The notes: generated by a model from the sequence alone, not told the origin. A stretch of DNA of 19,044 nucleotides from Patescibacteria group bacterium (GCA_018816485.1 JAHIVL010000075.1:1-19044), one strand, 5' to 3'. Shown: positions 7,199-15,515, counted from the first letter of the stretch. Numbers and translations: made by a program.

Positions 7199-8565
7199 TC
7201 TTTATCTCCCCTAAGAAACAACCTCATTAAAGTTCGAGTGACAACAACTCCAGTAAAAAGTGATAAAAGCACCCCAATTAAAAGAGTGATTCCAAAGCCT
7301 CTAACCATTCCTCCACTATTAAGGAATGAAAGATCCATTGGGTTAATCAATATTAAAGCCGTAATAATTGTTGCAAGGTTAGCATCTTTTATACTATCCC
7401 ACGCTCTTCCAAACCCCAATTCTAAAGCAACAGCAAATGGTTTCTCTAGTCTAAGCTCTTCTTTCATTCTTTCAAAAATTAAAATATTGGAATCGACAGC
7501 CATACCCACAGATAGCAATAATCCAGCAACTCCAGGCAAAGTCATAGTTACACCAATGAGTTTATACGTAGCAAGGGTTAAAATTGCATAAATAATAAGT
7601 GCAATACTAGCCAAAAAACCTTTAATTCCATAATAAATTATCATAAATAGCATGACTAAACCAATACCCACCAGGCCAGCATAGGTGCTTTTTTGAATAG
7701 ATTCTTCACCAAGAGTAGCATCAATATTTCTTTGCTCTAAAACGGTAATTGGAACAGGTAAAGCTCCTGCATTTAATTGAATGCTTAATTTTTGAGCTTC
7801 CTCTAATGAGAAATTACCCGTAATTGTGGCCTGACCATTAATAATTGGAGTTTGAATAACTGGAGCCATTAACACCTGATTATCGATAACTATAGCTAGC
7901 GATTCTCCAGTATTTTCTGTAGTTAAAGTTGCAAATAATTCTCTTCCTTCTTCGTTAAACTGAATTGCTACTATTGGCTCACCAGTAGTAGGATCAAACT
8001 GAATATTAGATCGCTTCAGCTGACTTCCTGTTAAACCAGTCTGTTCTAAAGTTACGGAAGAAACTGTCTGGGGCTGAATTTCTTCCAAAGAAACTTCAGG
8101 ATTTATCTCAACTGGCGCAGGTGTTTTTATATTTTCCTCAACTGGTGCAGCCACTTCAGTAAATTTAACTAATTGAAACTCAAGTAAAGCAGTCTGACCA
8201 ACTAACTCTAATGCTTGCTGAGGATCATTCAACCCAGGCAACTCCACAACTATTCTATAATCATTTTCAGTAATGAGAGTTTTTACTACAGGCTCAGCTA
8301 ATCCATACAAATCAACTCTTCGTAAAATAATTTCTCTTGCAGACTCAAGCGCTGTCACTCTATCAATTTCTTCAATTTGAGACATATCAGCTAAGAGAAC
8401 CACTTGGATTCCTCCTTGAACATCCAAACCTTTTTTAAGTTCGAATTTCTTATAATACTGCTTACCAAAAAGATTAAAATCAATAACAGAATTTGGCAAC
8501 GAAACAAGACCAGCAAAAAAGGTTAAAAAAATAATTAAAATAAAAACTTTTACTGGATTTTTCAT
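7195..8565 (-). CDS. secD: Protein translocase subunit SecD
   Basis: 456 residues. It is the large partner of SecF in the SecDF export motor. Visible: TM1 (about 7-25), LKKGLDVQGGIQVVL, ILRRVDLYGLAEPVV and VELPGLNDPQQALELVG in the first extracytoplasmic domain, a Pro/Glu-rich linker of about 40 residues, then LAIVIDNQVLMAPVI and the IQLNAGALPVP segment before the C-terminal five-TM block with GLLLSVGMAVDSNILIFERMKEEL. The ATG follows directly after the TAG stop of the upstream regulator gene (TAGATG). No yajC gene is present nearby. Confidence 0.96.
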   Translation of the reverse strand: MKNPVKVFILIIFLTFFAGLVSLPNSVIDFNLFGKQYYKKFELKKGLDVQGGIQVVLLADMSQIEEIDRVTALESAREIILRRVDLYGLAEPVVKTLITENDYRIVVELPGLNDPQQALELVGQTALLEFQLVKFTEVAAPVEENIKTPAPVEINPEVSLEEIQPQTVSSVTLEQTGLTGSQLKRSNIQFDPTTGEPIVAIQFNEEGRELFATLTTENTGESLAIVIDNQVLMAPVIQTPIINGQATITGNFSLEEAQKLSIQLNAGALPVPITVLEQRNIDATLGEESIQKSTYAGLVGIGLVMLFMIIYYGIKGFLASIALIIYAILTLATYKLIGVTMTLPGVAGLLLSVGMAVDSNILIFERMKEELRLEKPFAVALELGFGRAWDSIKDANLATIITALILINPMDLSFLNSGGMVRGFGITLLIGVLLSLFTGVVVTRTLMRLFLRGDKE

Positions 8566-9165
8566 CTATACTCCAGGCAAGTTTCTCTCTACAAAATCGT
8601 CCTCATTACCAACAACCATTATTCTACTACCATACAAAACATCCATCACAAATGGGTCTCTTCTGGTTTTTCTAAATTCAAACTCATCATCAGAAAATAT
8701 AGCGTAATTTATTTCTCTACCCAGATTTTTTTCTTCGGCTTTGACAATTAATTCAAGTTCTGGAAGAACTACTTCACCGATGACAAGCATATCAATCTCT
8801 CCTTGACGAGGAACTAAGCCTCTAACAAACCTGCCAGAAAACATCACAAAACTCACTGATCCTAGTTTTCTTCTCAATTTTCTGAGTTTTTTTCCCAATC
8901 CCGTGCTTTTTACCACCATTTGATGGATTTCTTGAAAATATGGGTATTTTTTATTCAAAAAATAATATAGCCTATTACCTCTTTGCTCACTCTTTAGAAT
9001 ACCAGCAGCAAGCATCCTATCTAACTCTCTTCTTACAGCGTTGATCTCTTCCTTAATTTCGCGAGTAATTTCACGAACGTAGTACATTTCCTCAATATGG
9101 GTATAGAACAACTCCATCATCTCAACTCTAACTTTAGAAATCATGAAATCTTGCAAGTTGTTCAT
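8566..9165 (-). CDS. Winged-helix regulator fused to a minimal nucleotidyltransferase domain
   Basis: I chose the ATG at 9165, five nt after the stop of the DUF3048 gene. A longer frame to 9213 would overlap that gene's end. The 199-residue product starts with a winged-helix domain (about 7-71): MMELFYTH, YYVREITREIKEEINAVRRELDRM as helix-turn-helix and ILKSEQRGNRLYYFLN as wing. A MNT-like nucleotidyltransferase domain follows, with FSGRFVRG...GEIDMLVIGE, where the normal GSxxxG...DxDLLV motif is altered, and ends in AIFSDDEFEFRKTRRDPFVMDVL. Similar regulator-NTase proteins are common in CPR and archaeal genomes, but their targets are not known to me. Lying inside the Sec operon, it may regulate that operon. 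Only part of the NTase acidic motif is kept, so catalysis is doubtful. Confidence 0.8.
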   Translation of the reverse strand: MNNLQDFMISKVRVEMMELFYTHIEEMYYVREITREIKEEINAVRRELDRMLAAGILKSEQRGNRLYYFLNKKYPYFQEIHQMVVKSTGLGKKLRKLRRKLGSVSFVMFSGRFVRGLVPRQGEIDMLVIGEVVLPELELIVKAEEKNLGREINYAIFSDDEFEFRKTRRDPFVMDVLYGSRIMVVGNEDDFVERNLPGV

Positions 9166-9170
9166 ATATT

Positions 9171-10391
9171 TTAGTAAGTAACCTCGGTTGATACACCGAC
9201 CACAGAAATCCATGTAAGCCCGCGAGCAAACTCAATCTCATTACCCTTACGATCGAAAAACTCTAATTCTGATTCTCTAGTAGCTTTGGACCATGTGGCC
9301 TTAATTGCATCACCATTTTTAAAAATTAGAGCATTTCCTTTACCAATAGTTGTATAAAGCATGTGCTTTAGTTCATCTATAGGACCCTTCTCGATAGTTA
9401 ATAGTACTATAACATTAGAAGCCTTGATTTGTTTATCAGTGTTTAGATCAAAATGAGGTTCACCAGCCATCACACGATTATATGAATTTGAACCTTTATC
9501 ATATTGCCACTCAACACCAAAATCACTGAATCCATCCCAAAATTCATATTTAATATTTGTCGTAGTTCCAATCACACCAACCTCATCCTGAAATGACCAG
9601 CTCTTGTATGTTTCTTTCCAATCATCTCCTCCCAATGTTGTTCTGCCATACTTTCTTTCTGGAGCAAAATTTGTCCACTCTCTCTTTGCAGCAATTTTCC
9701 ATAAATCTTCAGTGGAAGATTGCATTGTATGCTCGGTAGCAACATCTCTATCTAACCTATCGTTGTTTCTCACAAATGTCGGAAAGCCAATTGAAAATTG
9801 ATTCATATCATTTTCCAGTGACCAACCGTAATCTGAAATTTGTCCAAGTGAATTGGCTGGACCAGATATATTTGCGCCACCAACATGGACATAAAGTGGG
9901 AAATTAAATCCAGAAGCATACTCAACAAAATATGTTCTTGCAGATCTAACTGGAGCGATAATGGTATCATATCTTTGAACACCGCAGTAAAAAAGACCCA
10001 TAAATCTCGTTACACCACCTTCTGCAATAACCTCAAAAACTATATCTGCATCTCCTAATCCAGATTGAGGTCTTGCGTCAACCGAGTTCTCTATCATTAT
10101 TGCCAAAGGGCGCTTCATTTCCCATGCATCTTTTTCCTGTTTTGTAAATAATTTTCCATTTAATGGACAGGCTTCTGACTTGGCTTCGGCTGGATCTATT
10201 TTTAATAATAACGTAAGTAAAGTATCTGCTTTTGTTGCCAGTGTACCATCCTCATTAAGAGCTACTTCCTCAGCCGTTTTGTTACTATCACTAGGACCTG
10301 CAAAATATGAAAATGCAGAATAAGAAAGCACTGATGACAAGACATAAATCATCAAAGTCATTACCAGTATCTTTTTGCTTGTAAATTTCAT
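9171..10391 (-). CDS. DUF3048 (YerB-like) exported protein
   Basis: 406 residues. The N-terminal hydrophobic stretch (about 7-30) is a signal anchor with no lipobox. The DUF3048 core starts at about residue 90 with RPLAIMIENSVDARPQSGL, then DADIVFEVIAEGGVTRFMGLF, IAPVRSARTYFVEYA, FPLYVHVGG, and NNDRLDRDVATEHTM. The C-terminal half has FWDGFSDFGVEWQYDKGSNSYNRV and ends in WISVVG. The family includes B. subtilis YerB; the biochemical role is unknown, and cell-envelope location is the only safe inference. It lies in the frr-secF operon, 20 nt after the 43-aa gene. The purine-rich AAAAGGGA is about 12 nt before the ATG, rather far for a ribosome site. Confidence 0.9.
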   Translation of the reverse strand: MKFTSKKILVMTLMIYVLSSVLSYSAFSYFAGPSDSNKTAEEVALNEDGTLATKADTLLTLLLKIDPAEAKSEACPLNGKLFTKQEKDAWEMKRPLAIMIENSVDARPQSGLGDADIVFEVIAEGGVTRFMGLFYCGVQRYDTIIAPVRSARTYFVEYASGFNFPLYVHVGGANISGPANSLGQISDYGWSLENDMNQFSIGFPTFVRNNDRLDRDVATEHTMQSSTEDLWKIAAKREWTNFAPERKYGRTTLGGDDWKETYKSWSFQDEVGVIGTTTNIKYEFWDGFSDFGVEWQYDKGSNSYNRVMAGEPHFDLNTDKQIKASNVIVLLTIEKGPIDELKHMLYTTIGKGNALIFKNGDAIKATWSKATRESELEFFDRKGNEIEFARGLTWISVVGVSTEVTY

Positions 10392-10411
10392 ATTATTAAA
10401 TTCCCTTTTAA

Positions 10412-10543
10412 TTAAAAGTACAAATAAATCAAAATCAAAACAGTAAAAACTATTATAGTAGTAATCAATGTTTTTAATAAGTCCTTATATAATAAGCTTA
10501 CCTGAGATTCAGAAAAAGTGGTAGATTTAGTTTTTTTTGTCAT
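10412..10543 (-). CDS. 43-aa single-helix membrane protein downstream of the site-2 protease
   Basis: I found this short frame by translating the 154-nt gap between the DUF3048 and protease genes. It starts MTKKTKSTTFSESQ, with a charged amphipathic segment LLYKDLLK (17-24), then a hydrophobic helix (about 25-43, TLITTIIVFTVLILIYLYF), and stops at 10414-10412. The ATG is only 2 nt after the protease stop (TAATTATG), as expected for coupled translation. Codon use and A/T content match the neighbours. A Lys/Ser/Thr-rich cytoplasmic N-terminus with a C-terminal anchor suits a small membrane subunit or a protease partner or substrate. No family assigned. Confidence 0.7.
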   Translation of the reverse strand: MTKKTKSTTFSESQVSLLYKDLLKTLITTIIVFTVLILIYLYF

Positions 10544-10545
10544 AA

Positions 10546-11661
10546 TTATCTGCCAAAAATTCTTAAAACATCTTTAATAGTAATGATAACAATTAAACTT
10601 AATAAGAAGATATAGCCGCTATAATTCAAATAGTATTCAATCTTTTCGGTTCTTTTTTTCTTAAATATTAATTCTAGTACAACAAATAATGCTCTTCCTC
10701 CATCTAATGGTGGAAATGGAAGAACATTCATAACAGCTAAGTTTATAGATAGCATGCCCGCAAATGATAAAATTGTTAAAAATCCTTCTTCAAACAAACC
10801 GATTTCTTCGGCTTGATGAATAATACCGACTGGCCCAGCAACATCTCCAGTAACTTTTCCATGCATGAATAAACCCTGAATAATATGTGAAAAAGCTTGA
10901 ATGATTTGCATTCCTAAATACATTGCCTGCTCTATTCCAAAAGCAACACTCTTAAATGGCATTTGTAAGGGTGGATAAAATTGATATATTATTTGATCAA
11001 AAACCACACCTAGTGATCCTTGATCTTCGGGAGTTAAGTCAGCCAGTCTTAAATGTACCTCATATTCTTTTTCAATCTCCTCGCAAATTATTTTTTCACA
11101 GTGACCAGAAGTAAAAATCTTGACAGTTTCACCTCTATGTGTGGAGATTTGCTCAACTAGATCGTTTGGAGATGATATAAGTATTTTTTCTTGATCAATG
11201 GCCTGGAAACCAATGACATTTGTGTTCGCTTCGATACCAACTTCTTCAGCAGGCGAACCAACACTAATTTGCCCGATTCTTGCTTCTGAAATTATTTTTG
11301 GAATTCCAGTATTCGAAAAAACAATAGCAAAGGCAATGATACCAAAAATAAAGTTAATAGACGCACCTGCCAAGAGTATTAGTAATTTTCTAAAAGTTGT
11401 TGCTTGATGAAGTTGACCTTTTTGCTTTAAATCTTTCTTTAAATCTCCTTCTTCTCCTTGAAGTCTAACAAAGCCTCCAAACGGAATCCAGTTTACTGTA
11501 AAATCAGTTCCTTTCCATCTAAAAAGTTTGAAAGCTTTTGGAGGATAGCCAAGTCCAAACTCATCAATCTTTACCTTTGACCACAAAGCAGCAAAATAAT
11601 GTCCAAGTTCATGGATGATTACTAGGAAAGATAGAATTATAATAAAAATAATTACGCTCAT
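10546..11661 (-). CDS. rseP: RseP-like intramembrane site-2 metalloprotease (M50)
   Basis: 371 residues. It is a zinc protease that cuts substrates inside the membrane, such as anti-sigma factors or remnant signal peptides. The zinc-binding HELGH (17-21) lies in TM1, followed by the ALWSKVKIDEFGLGYPPK segment. NVLPFPPLDGG (about 312-322) supplies the third zinc ligand (Asp). Between them are a PDZ-like domain (IGQISVGSPAEEVGIEANTNVIGF...) and further membrane segments. The ATG at 11661 is one base after the frr stop. In many bacteria frr and rseP are separated by uppS and cdsA; those are not here. Confidence 0.95.
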   Translation of the reverse strand: MSVIIFIIILSFLVIIHELGHYFAALWSKVKIDEFGLGYPPKAFKLFRWKGTDFTVNWIPFGGFVRLQGEEGDLKKDLKQKGQLHQATTFRKLLILLAGASINFIFGIIAFAIVFSNTGIPKIISEARIGQISVGSPAEEVGIEANTNVIGFQAIDQEKILISSPNDLVEQISTHRGETVKIFTSGHCEKIICEEIEKEYEVHLRLADLTPEDQGSLGVVFDQIIYQFYPPLQMPFKSVAFGIEQAMYLGMQIIQAFSHIIQGLFMHGKVTGDVAGPVGIIHQAEEIGLFEEGFLTILSFAGMLSINLAVMNVLPFPPLDGGRALFVVLELIFKKKRTEKIEYYLNYSGYIFLLSLIVIITIKDVLRIFGR

Positions 11662-11662
11662 G

Positions 11663-12217
11663 CTAAATTGTTAATAACTCTTTTTCTTTATTAGCAAATA
11701 AAGCGTCAAGTTTCTCCATGTGTTGTTTTAATAAATCATCTAATTCTTTCACCCCTAGCTGTATGTCGTCTTCACTAACTCCATCATTGCCTTTTTGATT
11801 TTCAACGTCTCTTTTAGTATCAGAACGCAAATTTCTGAACATCACCTTTCCTGACTCAATTTTTTTGTGAAGAATTTTCACCATTTCTATTCTTTTATCT
11901 TCCGTAAGAGCAGCTATTTTAATTCTAATAATATCTCCATCAACTACGGGGTTTAAATTCAATTCTGCAGTTGAGATAGCTCTCTCGATATTTGAAAGTA
12001 AAGATCTATCCCAAGGAGTCACGATTAACGTCGTAGGATCAGGAGCTTGCATAGAAGCAACTTCTACTATTTTCATTCTAGAGCCATATGCTTCGACCAC
12101 AACTGAGTCAAGAATTTGAACAGTTGCACGTCCTGTTCTCAAGGAGGCAACATCATTTAAAACAAAATTATATGATTTATCAAGCTTAAATTTAAAGTCA
12201 TCAAAATCAAACAACAT
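11663..12217 (-). CDS. frr: Ribosome recycling factor
   Basis: 184 residues, the standard RRF length. With EF-G it splits post-termination ribosomes into subunits. Signatures: LRTGRAT (27-33), EAYGSRMKIVEVASMQAPDPTTLIVTPWD, the NPVVDGDIIRIKIAALTEDKR loop, then the long C-terminal helix (VKILHKKIESGKVMFRNLR..., ending in KEKELLTI). It is the first gene of a long minus-strand operon, preceded by an extended -10 promoter. No strong Shine-Dalgarno is seen before the ATG. Confidence 0.97.
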   Translation of the reverse strand: MLFDFDDFKFKLDKSYNFVLNDVASLRTGRATVQILDSVVVEAYGSRMKIVEVASMQAPDPTTLIVTPWDRSLLSNIERAISTAELNLNPVVDGDIIRIKIAALTEDKRIEMVKILHKKIESGKVMFRNLRSDTKRDVENQKGNDGVSEDDIQLGVKELDDLLKQHMEKLDALFANKEKELLTI

Positions 12218-12246
12218 AAAAACTTTCTTAATAATAAAGATAACTA

Positions 12247-12255
12247 ATTATACCA
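12247..12255 (-). promoter_or_regulatory. Extended -10 promoter for the frr-rseP-secDF operon
   Basis: Minus strand TGGTATAAT: a perfect TATAAT hexamer with the TGn extension, about 30 nt before the frr ATG. The -35 region is weak, which is typical of extended -10 promoters. The predicted leader is about 20 nt. Confidence 0.6.
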
Positions 12256-12299
12256 AAGTTTGCTAGAAGGTGATAGTCGCACTACAGTCTAGTTCCAGT

Positions 12300-12305
12300 T
12301 ATACT
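12300..12305 (+). promoter_or_regulatory. -10 box of the DUF1189 gene, leaderless spacing
   Basis: TATACT is followed by 6 nt (AAGGAC) and then the ATG at 12312, which predicts transcription from the A of ATG. The AAGGA there is too close to the ATG to act as a Shine-Dalgarno. The -35 region is poor. Confidence 0.45.
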
Positions 12306-12311
12306 AAGGAC

Positions 12312-13217
12312 ATGATTTTAAAAAAATATTTTCAAAAAATCCAAGCTAGTGTCTCTTCTATAGAATATTACGCTAACGCTATTAAAAAACCCCTGAAAAC
12401 TTCTTTTTTCTTTTTTATCACAAGTGTACTTATCCTTGGATTAATTAATGGCACAAACATAGCTTTAAATAAACTTCCAAAGATCAAAGATGATGTGAGT
12501 CTTGCATTAAGTGATTTAAATGAACACTTCGATAAAAACTTAGAAATAATTTGGGCAGATAATCAACTAGAACTTAACCAAGATTATGTAAATGTTTACT
12601 GGCCTTCAATTATAGATTACAAAGCATATAATCTACCTAAGTTTTTAGGAATAGTTAGTAACTCTCAACAGCATCCTTATGAATCTGAATTAGTAGCTAA
12701 CAATAGCGCTATAATTTATATTAATAAAACAAATTTGTATACTCTTAAAAATACTGTCCGAGATCAAAATTTTGAGAATCAAAACTCAAAAGATGATTGG
12801 CTAGAATATCCTCTGACAACCATTATAGATGGCTCAGGATCTTACAGTCTAAATAAACAAAGTTTACCAAAAATTATTTCTAACTTAAGAGATTCAATAG
12901 ATCAATCTTTTCCACAAGTTCAAGTCATGGTAGCAATTACTTCAAGTATTTTGTATTTTTTCTCAAAAACCTGGTTTTTATTAATTGAAACAACCTTAGT
13001 ATATTTCCTTTATAAAATATACAATTTTGGTTTTGACTTTAAAAAAGTCCTCAAACTATGTTTAAATATCATGGTTCCTACAACAATAATTGAAACTGCT
13101 AGTAACATCCTTTACAGTGATCTAACATTACCAATGGAAACAATAGCTTTTTGGACAATTCTCACTATTATAAGTTTTAATTTAAAGTTATCTTCTCTCT
13201 TTTTTATCGATACGTAA
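12312..13217 (+). CDS. DUF1189-family multi-pass membrane protein
   Basis: 301 residues from the ATG at 12312. A GTG at 12270 is possible, but the family N-terminus (KKYFQKIQASVSSIEYYANAIKKP) begins right after this ATG. TM1 is about 30-47, followed by an extracytoplasmic region of about 150 residues (LNEHFDKNLEIIW..., a proposed sensor-like domain with DGSGSYSLN), then about four helices at the C-terminus (VMVAITSSILYFF, TWFLLIETTLVYFLYKIY, a KVLKLCLNIMVPTTII segment, TIAFWTILTIISF). This matches DUF1189 topology. Function is unknown. The last 30 nt overlap the convergent gene ending at 13188. Confidence 0.8.
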   Translation: MILKKYFQKIQASVSSIEYYANAIKKPLKTSFFFFITSVLILGLINGTNIALNKLPKIKDDVSLALSDLNEHFDKNLEIIWADNQLELNQDYVNVYWPSIIDYKAYNLPKFLGIVSNSQQHPYESELVANNSAIIYINKTNLYTLKNTVRDQNFENQNSKDDWLEYPLTTIIDGSGSYSLNKQSLPKIISNLRDSIDQSFPQVQVMVAITSSILYFFSKTWFLLIETTLVYFLYKIYNFGFDFKKVLKLCLNIMVPTTIIETASNILYSDLTLPMETIAFWTILTIISFNLKLSSLFFIDT

Positions 13218-13571
13218 CTCCATGTCTACAGGAGGAAAAGTTAAATCCTGATTAGATGGATCTGCTATTTCTAAATCTATTCTTGCATTTCGAATTCGTT
13301 CCTCAAATGGTCCTAAGTCTCTCGTAATGATTTCAAACTCTTCTTCTCCAACTATTTCTACTTGAGGTTTTTTTGATTTAATAATAACGATTAAAAGTAT
13401 TATAGCTAAAAAGAAAACTACTGCACCAATAATAATTAATTTTTTCTTTTTACTTTTATTTGTTAACGGCTCCACTTGTTTTGGTTCAACTGGCAAATCA
13501 ACATTTAAACCAGAAAAAATTGGTTCTTCATATGAAAACTCGGTTTGATTAGTTTGTTCAAATTTGCTCAT
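13188..13571 (-). CDS. Single-pass membrane protein of unknown function
   Basis: 127 residues. The N-terminus of about 43 residues is acidic and Pro-containing, followed by KSKKKK, one strong membrane helix (about 45-64, LIIIGAVVFFLAIILLIVII), and an outside C-terminal segment with EEEFEIITRDLGPFEERIRNARIDLEIADP. The last part, TFPPVDMELRID, is rich in alternating hydrophobic residues, as in short beta structures. I do not recognise a family. The ATG is one base after the stop of the upstream 298-aa gene, so the two are probably translated together. The final 30 nt are antisense to the end of the DUF1189 gene. Confidence 0.8.
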   Translation of the reverse strand: MSKFEQTNQTEFSYEEPIFSGLNVDLPVEPKQVEPLTNKSKKKKLIIIGAVVFFLAIILLIVIIKSKKPQVEIVGEEEFEIITRDLGPFEERIRNARIDLEIADPSNQDLTFPPVDMELRIDKKERR

Positions 13572-13572
13572 A

Positions 13573-14469
13573 TTAAAGCTTTAATAATTCCTCTAAATGA
13601 TCTAAAGATCTAGACATTTGAATATAAATTGGCTCTAGATCTGCCAAAGTTTTTTCGTAAAAACTTCTACCAAAATCATCGCTTTCACTTTCAATTATTT
13701 TATCATTAAGTTTTATTAAACCATCATTTGTGATCGAAAAATTTCTCTGAATTTCTTGATATGCACGAACTCTTTTGGACTCTATAACTGCACCGATATC
13801 TTCTCCCTCTTTACTCTTTTTAATATCAGAATCTATTATTGTTGCAGCATCATAAACTGACTGAATCTGACCAATTCTTATCAAAGCTAATGCTCTATAG
13901 CTAACCTGTCCATAAGATTCAACAAATAATTCAAAATCATCAGCCAAAAGATTTGCAGCTGATCTATCTTTTGCCAAAACTATATCTTCTTGGTGGAGCT
14001 TCAGATCAATAATGGATGTACGAATTTGTTTCAGACTTTCTTCTTTCAAAGCTAGCTCCACTCCGGAAGTCTCTTCAAGAGTAGCGCTTAAAAGCTCTAA
14101 ATATGTAATTAAAACTTTTAATCTATCACTCATGGCCAACTGAGTAGTACCAACAAGTTCTTCTAAAGATATCAAGGTTAGTACATTAAAATAATGCGTT
14201 TTTGCAATATTGAACTCTTTATCTGAATTTCTGTATGCCTCAATCTGATCTCTATAAAGCACCTTTAAATCTACGATTTTTTGAGTGTTTCTAGATTTAT
14301 TAAATATTTTATTTGTTGTTACAACCTCAGGGGCAGGTGATTCTTCTTGAGTTTGAATCAAAGCTTGATCGGAATCTTGATTTGCATCTTGAGCGCAAAC
14401 CTGAGAAATACCTGACCCGATCAAAAAAACTAAAATTAATGCTGAAAAAAGTTTTTTTTGTTGATTCAT
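13573..14469 (-). CDS. Exported alpha-helical protein of unknown function
   Basis: 298 residues. A typical signal peptide (Lys at 5-6, hydrophobic 8-22, probable cleavage at VCA-QD, about 25-27) precedes a Gln/Asp/Glu-rich linker and a long helical region with coiled-coil character (VDLKVLYRDQIEAYRNSDKEFNIAKTHYF, then helices to the end at LDHLEELLKL). The Cys before the cleavage site does not form a proper lipobox. No family recognised. The start overlaps the RmlA-like stop as ATGA, and the next gene begins one base after its stop. It may work with the single-pass protein encoded downstream. Confidence 0.82.
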   Translation of the reverse strand: MNQQKKLFSALILVFLIGSGISQVCAQDANQDSDQALIQTQEESPAPEVVTTNKIFNKSRNTQKIVDLKVLYRDQIEAYRNSDKEFNIAKTHYFNVLTLISLEELVGTTQLAMSDRLKVLITYLELLSATLEETSGVELALKEESLKQIRTSIIDLKLHQEDIVLAKDRSAANLLADDFELFVESYGQVSYRALALIRIGQIQSVYDAATIIDSDIKKSKEGEDIGAVIESKRVRAYQEIQRNFSITNDGLIKLNDKIIESESDDFGRSFYEKTLADLEPIYIQMSRSLDHLEELLKL

Positions 14470-15188
14470 TTTTTCTTTGCTAACTTTTTATCTCTAATAA
14501 AAACAATAGCGTCATGCAAGGATTCAAAAGTTCCTGTGTCAAACCATTTGCCATTAACAAAAGCTATGTCAAGTGTCTTCTCTTTTAAGTATAGATTATT
14601 TAGGTCAGTGATTTCAAGCTCACCTCTGTCGGAAGGTTTTAGATGTTTTACTTTTTTAATCACAGTATTGTCGTAAATATACATTCCAGTAACCGCATAC
14701 TTTGACTTAGCAGCTTTGGGTTTTTCTTCGATTGAAATAACTTGATTGTTCTCATCAAACTCCACAATGCCAAATCTTTGAGGATCTTTTACATCCTTTA
14801 TAAAAATTCTTCCTCCACTTTTAAAAGAAGTTATTGCATCTTGGAATGTGTCTTCATAAATATTATCACCAAGAATTAAAGTTACATTGTCATTACCTAT
14901 AAAATTTTGTCCGACCATAAATGCCTGTGCAATTCCTCCTGGATTGTCTTGAATTTCATAAGTAAACTTGCATCCAAAATCCTTTCCACTACCAAGAAGT
15001 TTTAGAAAATCTCCAGCGTGATCTGGAGCTACAATAATTAAAATATCTTTGATGCCTCCATCTAAAAGAGTTTTGAGAGGGTAAAAGATCATTGGCTGAT
15101 CATAGACAGGTAATAACTGCTTACTAGTAACCTTAGTAAGAGGTCTCAATCTTGTTCCAGAACCACCGGCCAAAATAATTCCCTTCAT
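14466..15188 (-). CDS. RmlA-like sugar-1-phosphate nucleotidyltransferase (short form)
   Basis: 240 residues. It transfers a nucleotide to a sugar-1-phosphate, most likely glucose-1-phosphate with dTTP, for surface glycans. Visible: GGSGTRLRPLT (8-18) with KQLLPVYDQPM (23-33), the QDNPGGIAQAF segment, LGDNIYEDTF (about 106-115), FGIVEFDENNQVISIEEKP, VTGMYIYD and KWFDTGTFESL. Full RmlA is about 290 residues; this form lacks the C-terminal part of the allosteric/dimer region, as in short archaeal and CPR versions. No other dTDP-rhamnose genes are in the window, so the exact sugar is uncertain. A good ribosome site (AAAGGAGAA, 15199-15191) precedes the ATG. Confidence 0.88.
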   Translation of the reverse strand: MKGIILAGGSGTRLRPLTKVTSKQLLPVYDQPMIFYPLKTLLDGGIKDILIIVAPDHAGDFLKLLGSGKDFGCKFTYEIQDNPGGIAQAFMVGQNFIGNDNVTLILGDNIYEDTFQDAITSFKSGGRIFIKDVKDPQRFGIVEFDENNQVISIEEKPKAAKSKYAVTGMYIYDNTVIKKVKHLKPSDRGELEITDLNNLYLKEKTLDIAFVNGKWFDTGTFESLHDAIVFIRDKKLAKKK

Positions 15189-15257
15189 ATTTCTCCTTTA
15201 TTATTTAATAGTATCGTACCGTATACAACGACATCTCCAAACGTATCACTTTTCCAT

Positions 15258-15515
15258 TTAAAAAGTAAGTAATATCAAAATTGATCCTGACAATAATGAA
15301 ACTGCCAAATACTCAAAAATGACTTTCGAATTAATATATTTTGATTTTGTATGCACAACAACGCCCCATGCAAAATAAAATAAAGACATTGCAATAACAA
15401 CAATTCTTTGTTTACTTTTATCTGGCCAGAAATGAAGAAATGTCAGTACAAACACAAATAGAATTATTAATAAAATAATATATGCAATCTTGTGATTTTT
15501 GAATTCTGCAATCAT
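15258..15515 (-). CDS. Small three-helix membrane protein
   Basis: 85 residues with three predicted membrane helices (about 10-28, 38-55, 66-84). The region between the first two has FWPDKSKQR, and the second helix contains FYFAWGVVVHTKS, with a His near the membrane edge. This pattern resembles short hypothetical proteins seen in CPR genomes; function unknown. Its ATG follows the CAP gene stop directly (TAAATG), with a strong AGGAGG (15531-15526) inside the CAP coding end, about 10 nt upstream. A 69-nt gap without a clear terminator separates it from the RmlA-like gene. Confidence 0.8.
   Translation of the reverse strand: MIAEFKNHKIAYIILLIILFVFVLTFLHFWPDKSKQRIVVIAMSLFYFAWGVVVHTKSKYINSKVIFEYLAVSLLSGSILILLTF

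Noticed and set aside
9166..9213. Longer start for the winged-helix/NTase regulator
   Set aside because: It overlaps the DUF3048 3' end and adds 16 residues before the helix-turn-helix; the ATG at 9165 is 5 nt after the previous stop.
10405..10418. Palindrome CTTTTAATTAAAAG before the DUF3048 gene
   Set aside because: A/T-only self-complementary runs like this are frequent by chance in such an AT-rich window; it also overlaps the 43-aa gene's stop. Not enough to call an operator.
12270..12311. GTG start for the DUF1189 gene
   Set aside because: It lies upstream of the TATACT box, and the family N-terminus begins at the ATG at 12312.
15189..15257. Promoter or small gene in the gap before the RmlA-like gene
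   Set aside because: Only a clear ribosome site is present; -10-like TACTAT and TATACG have no -35 partner at 16-18 nt, and there is no open frame.
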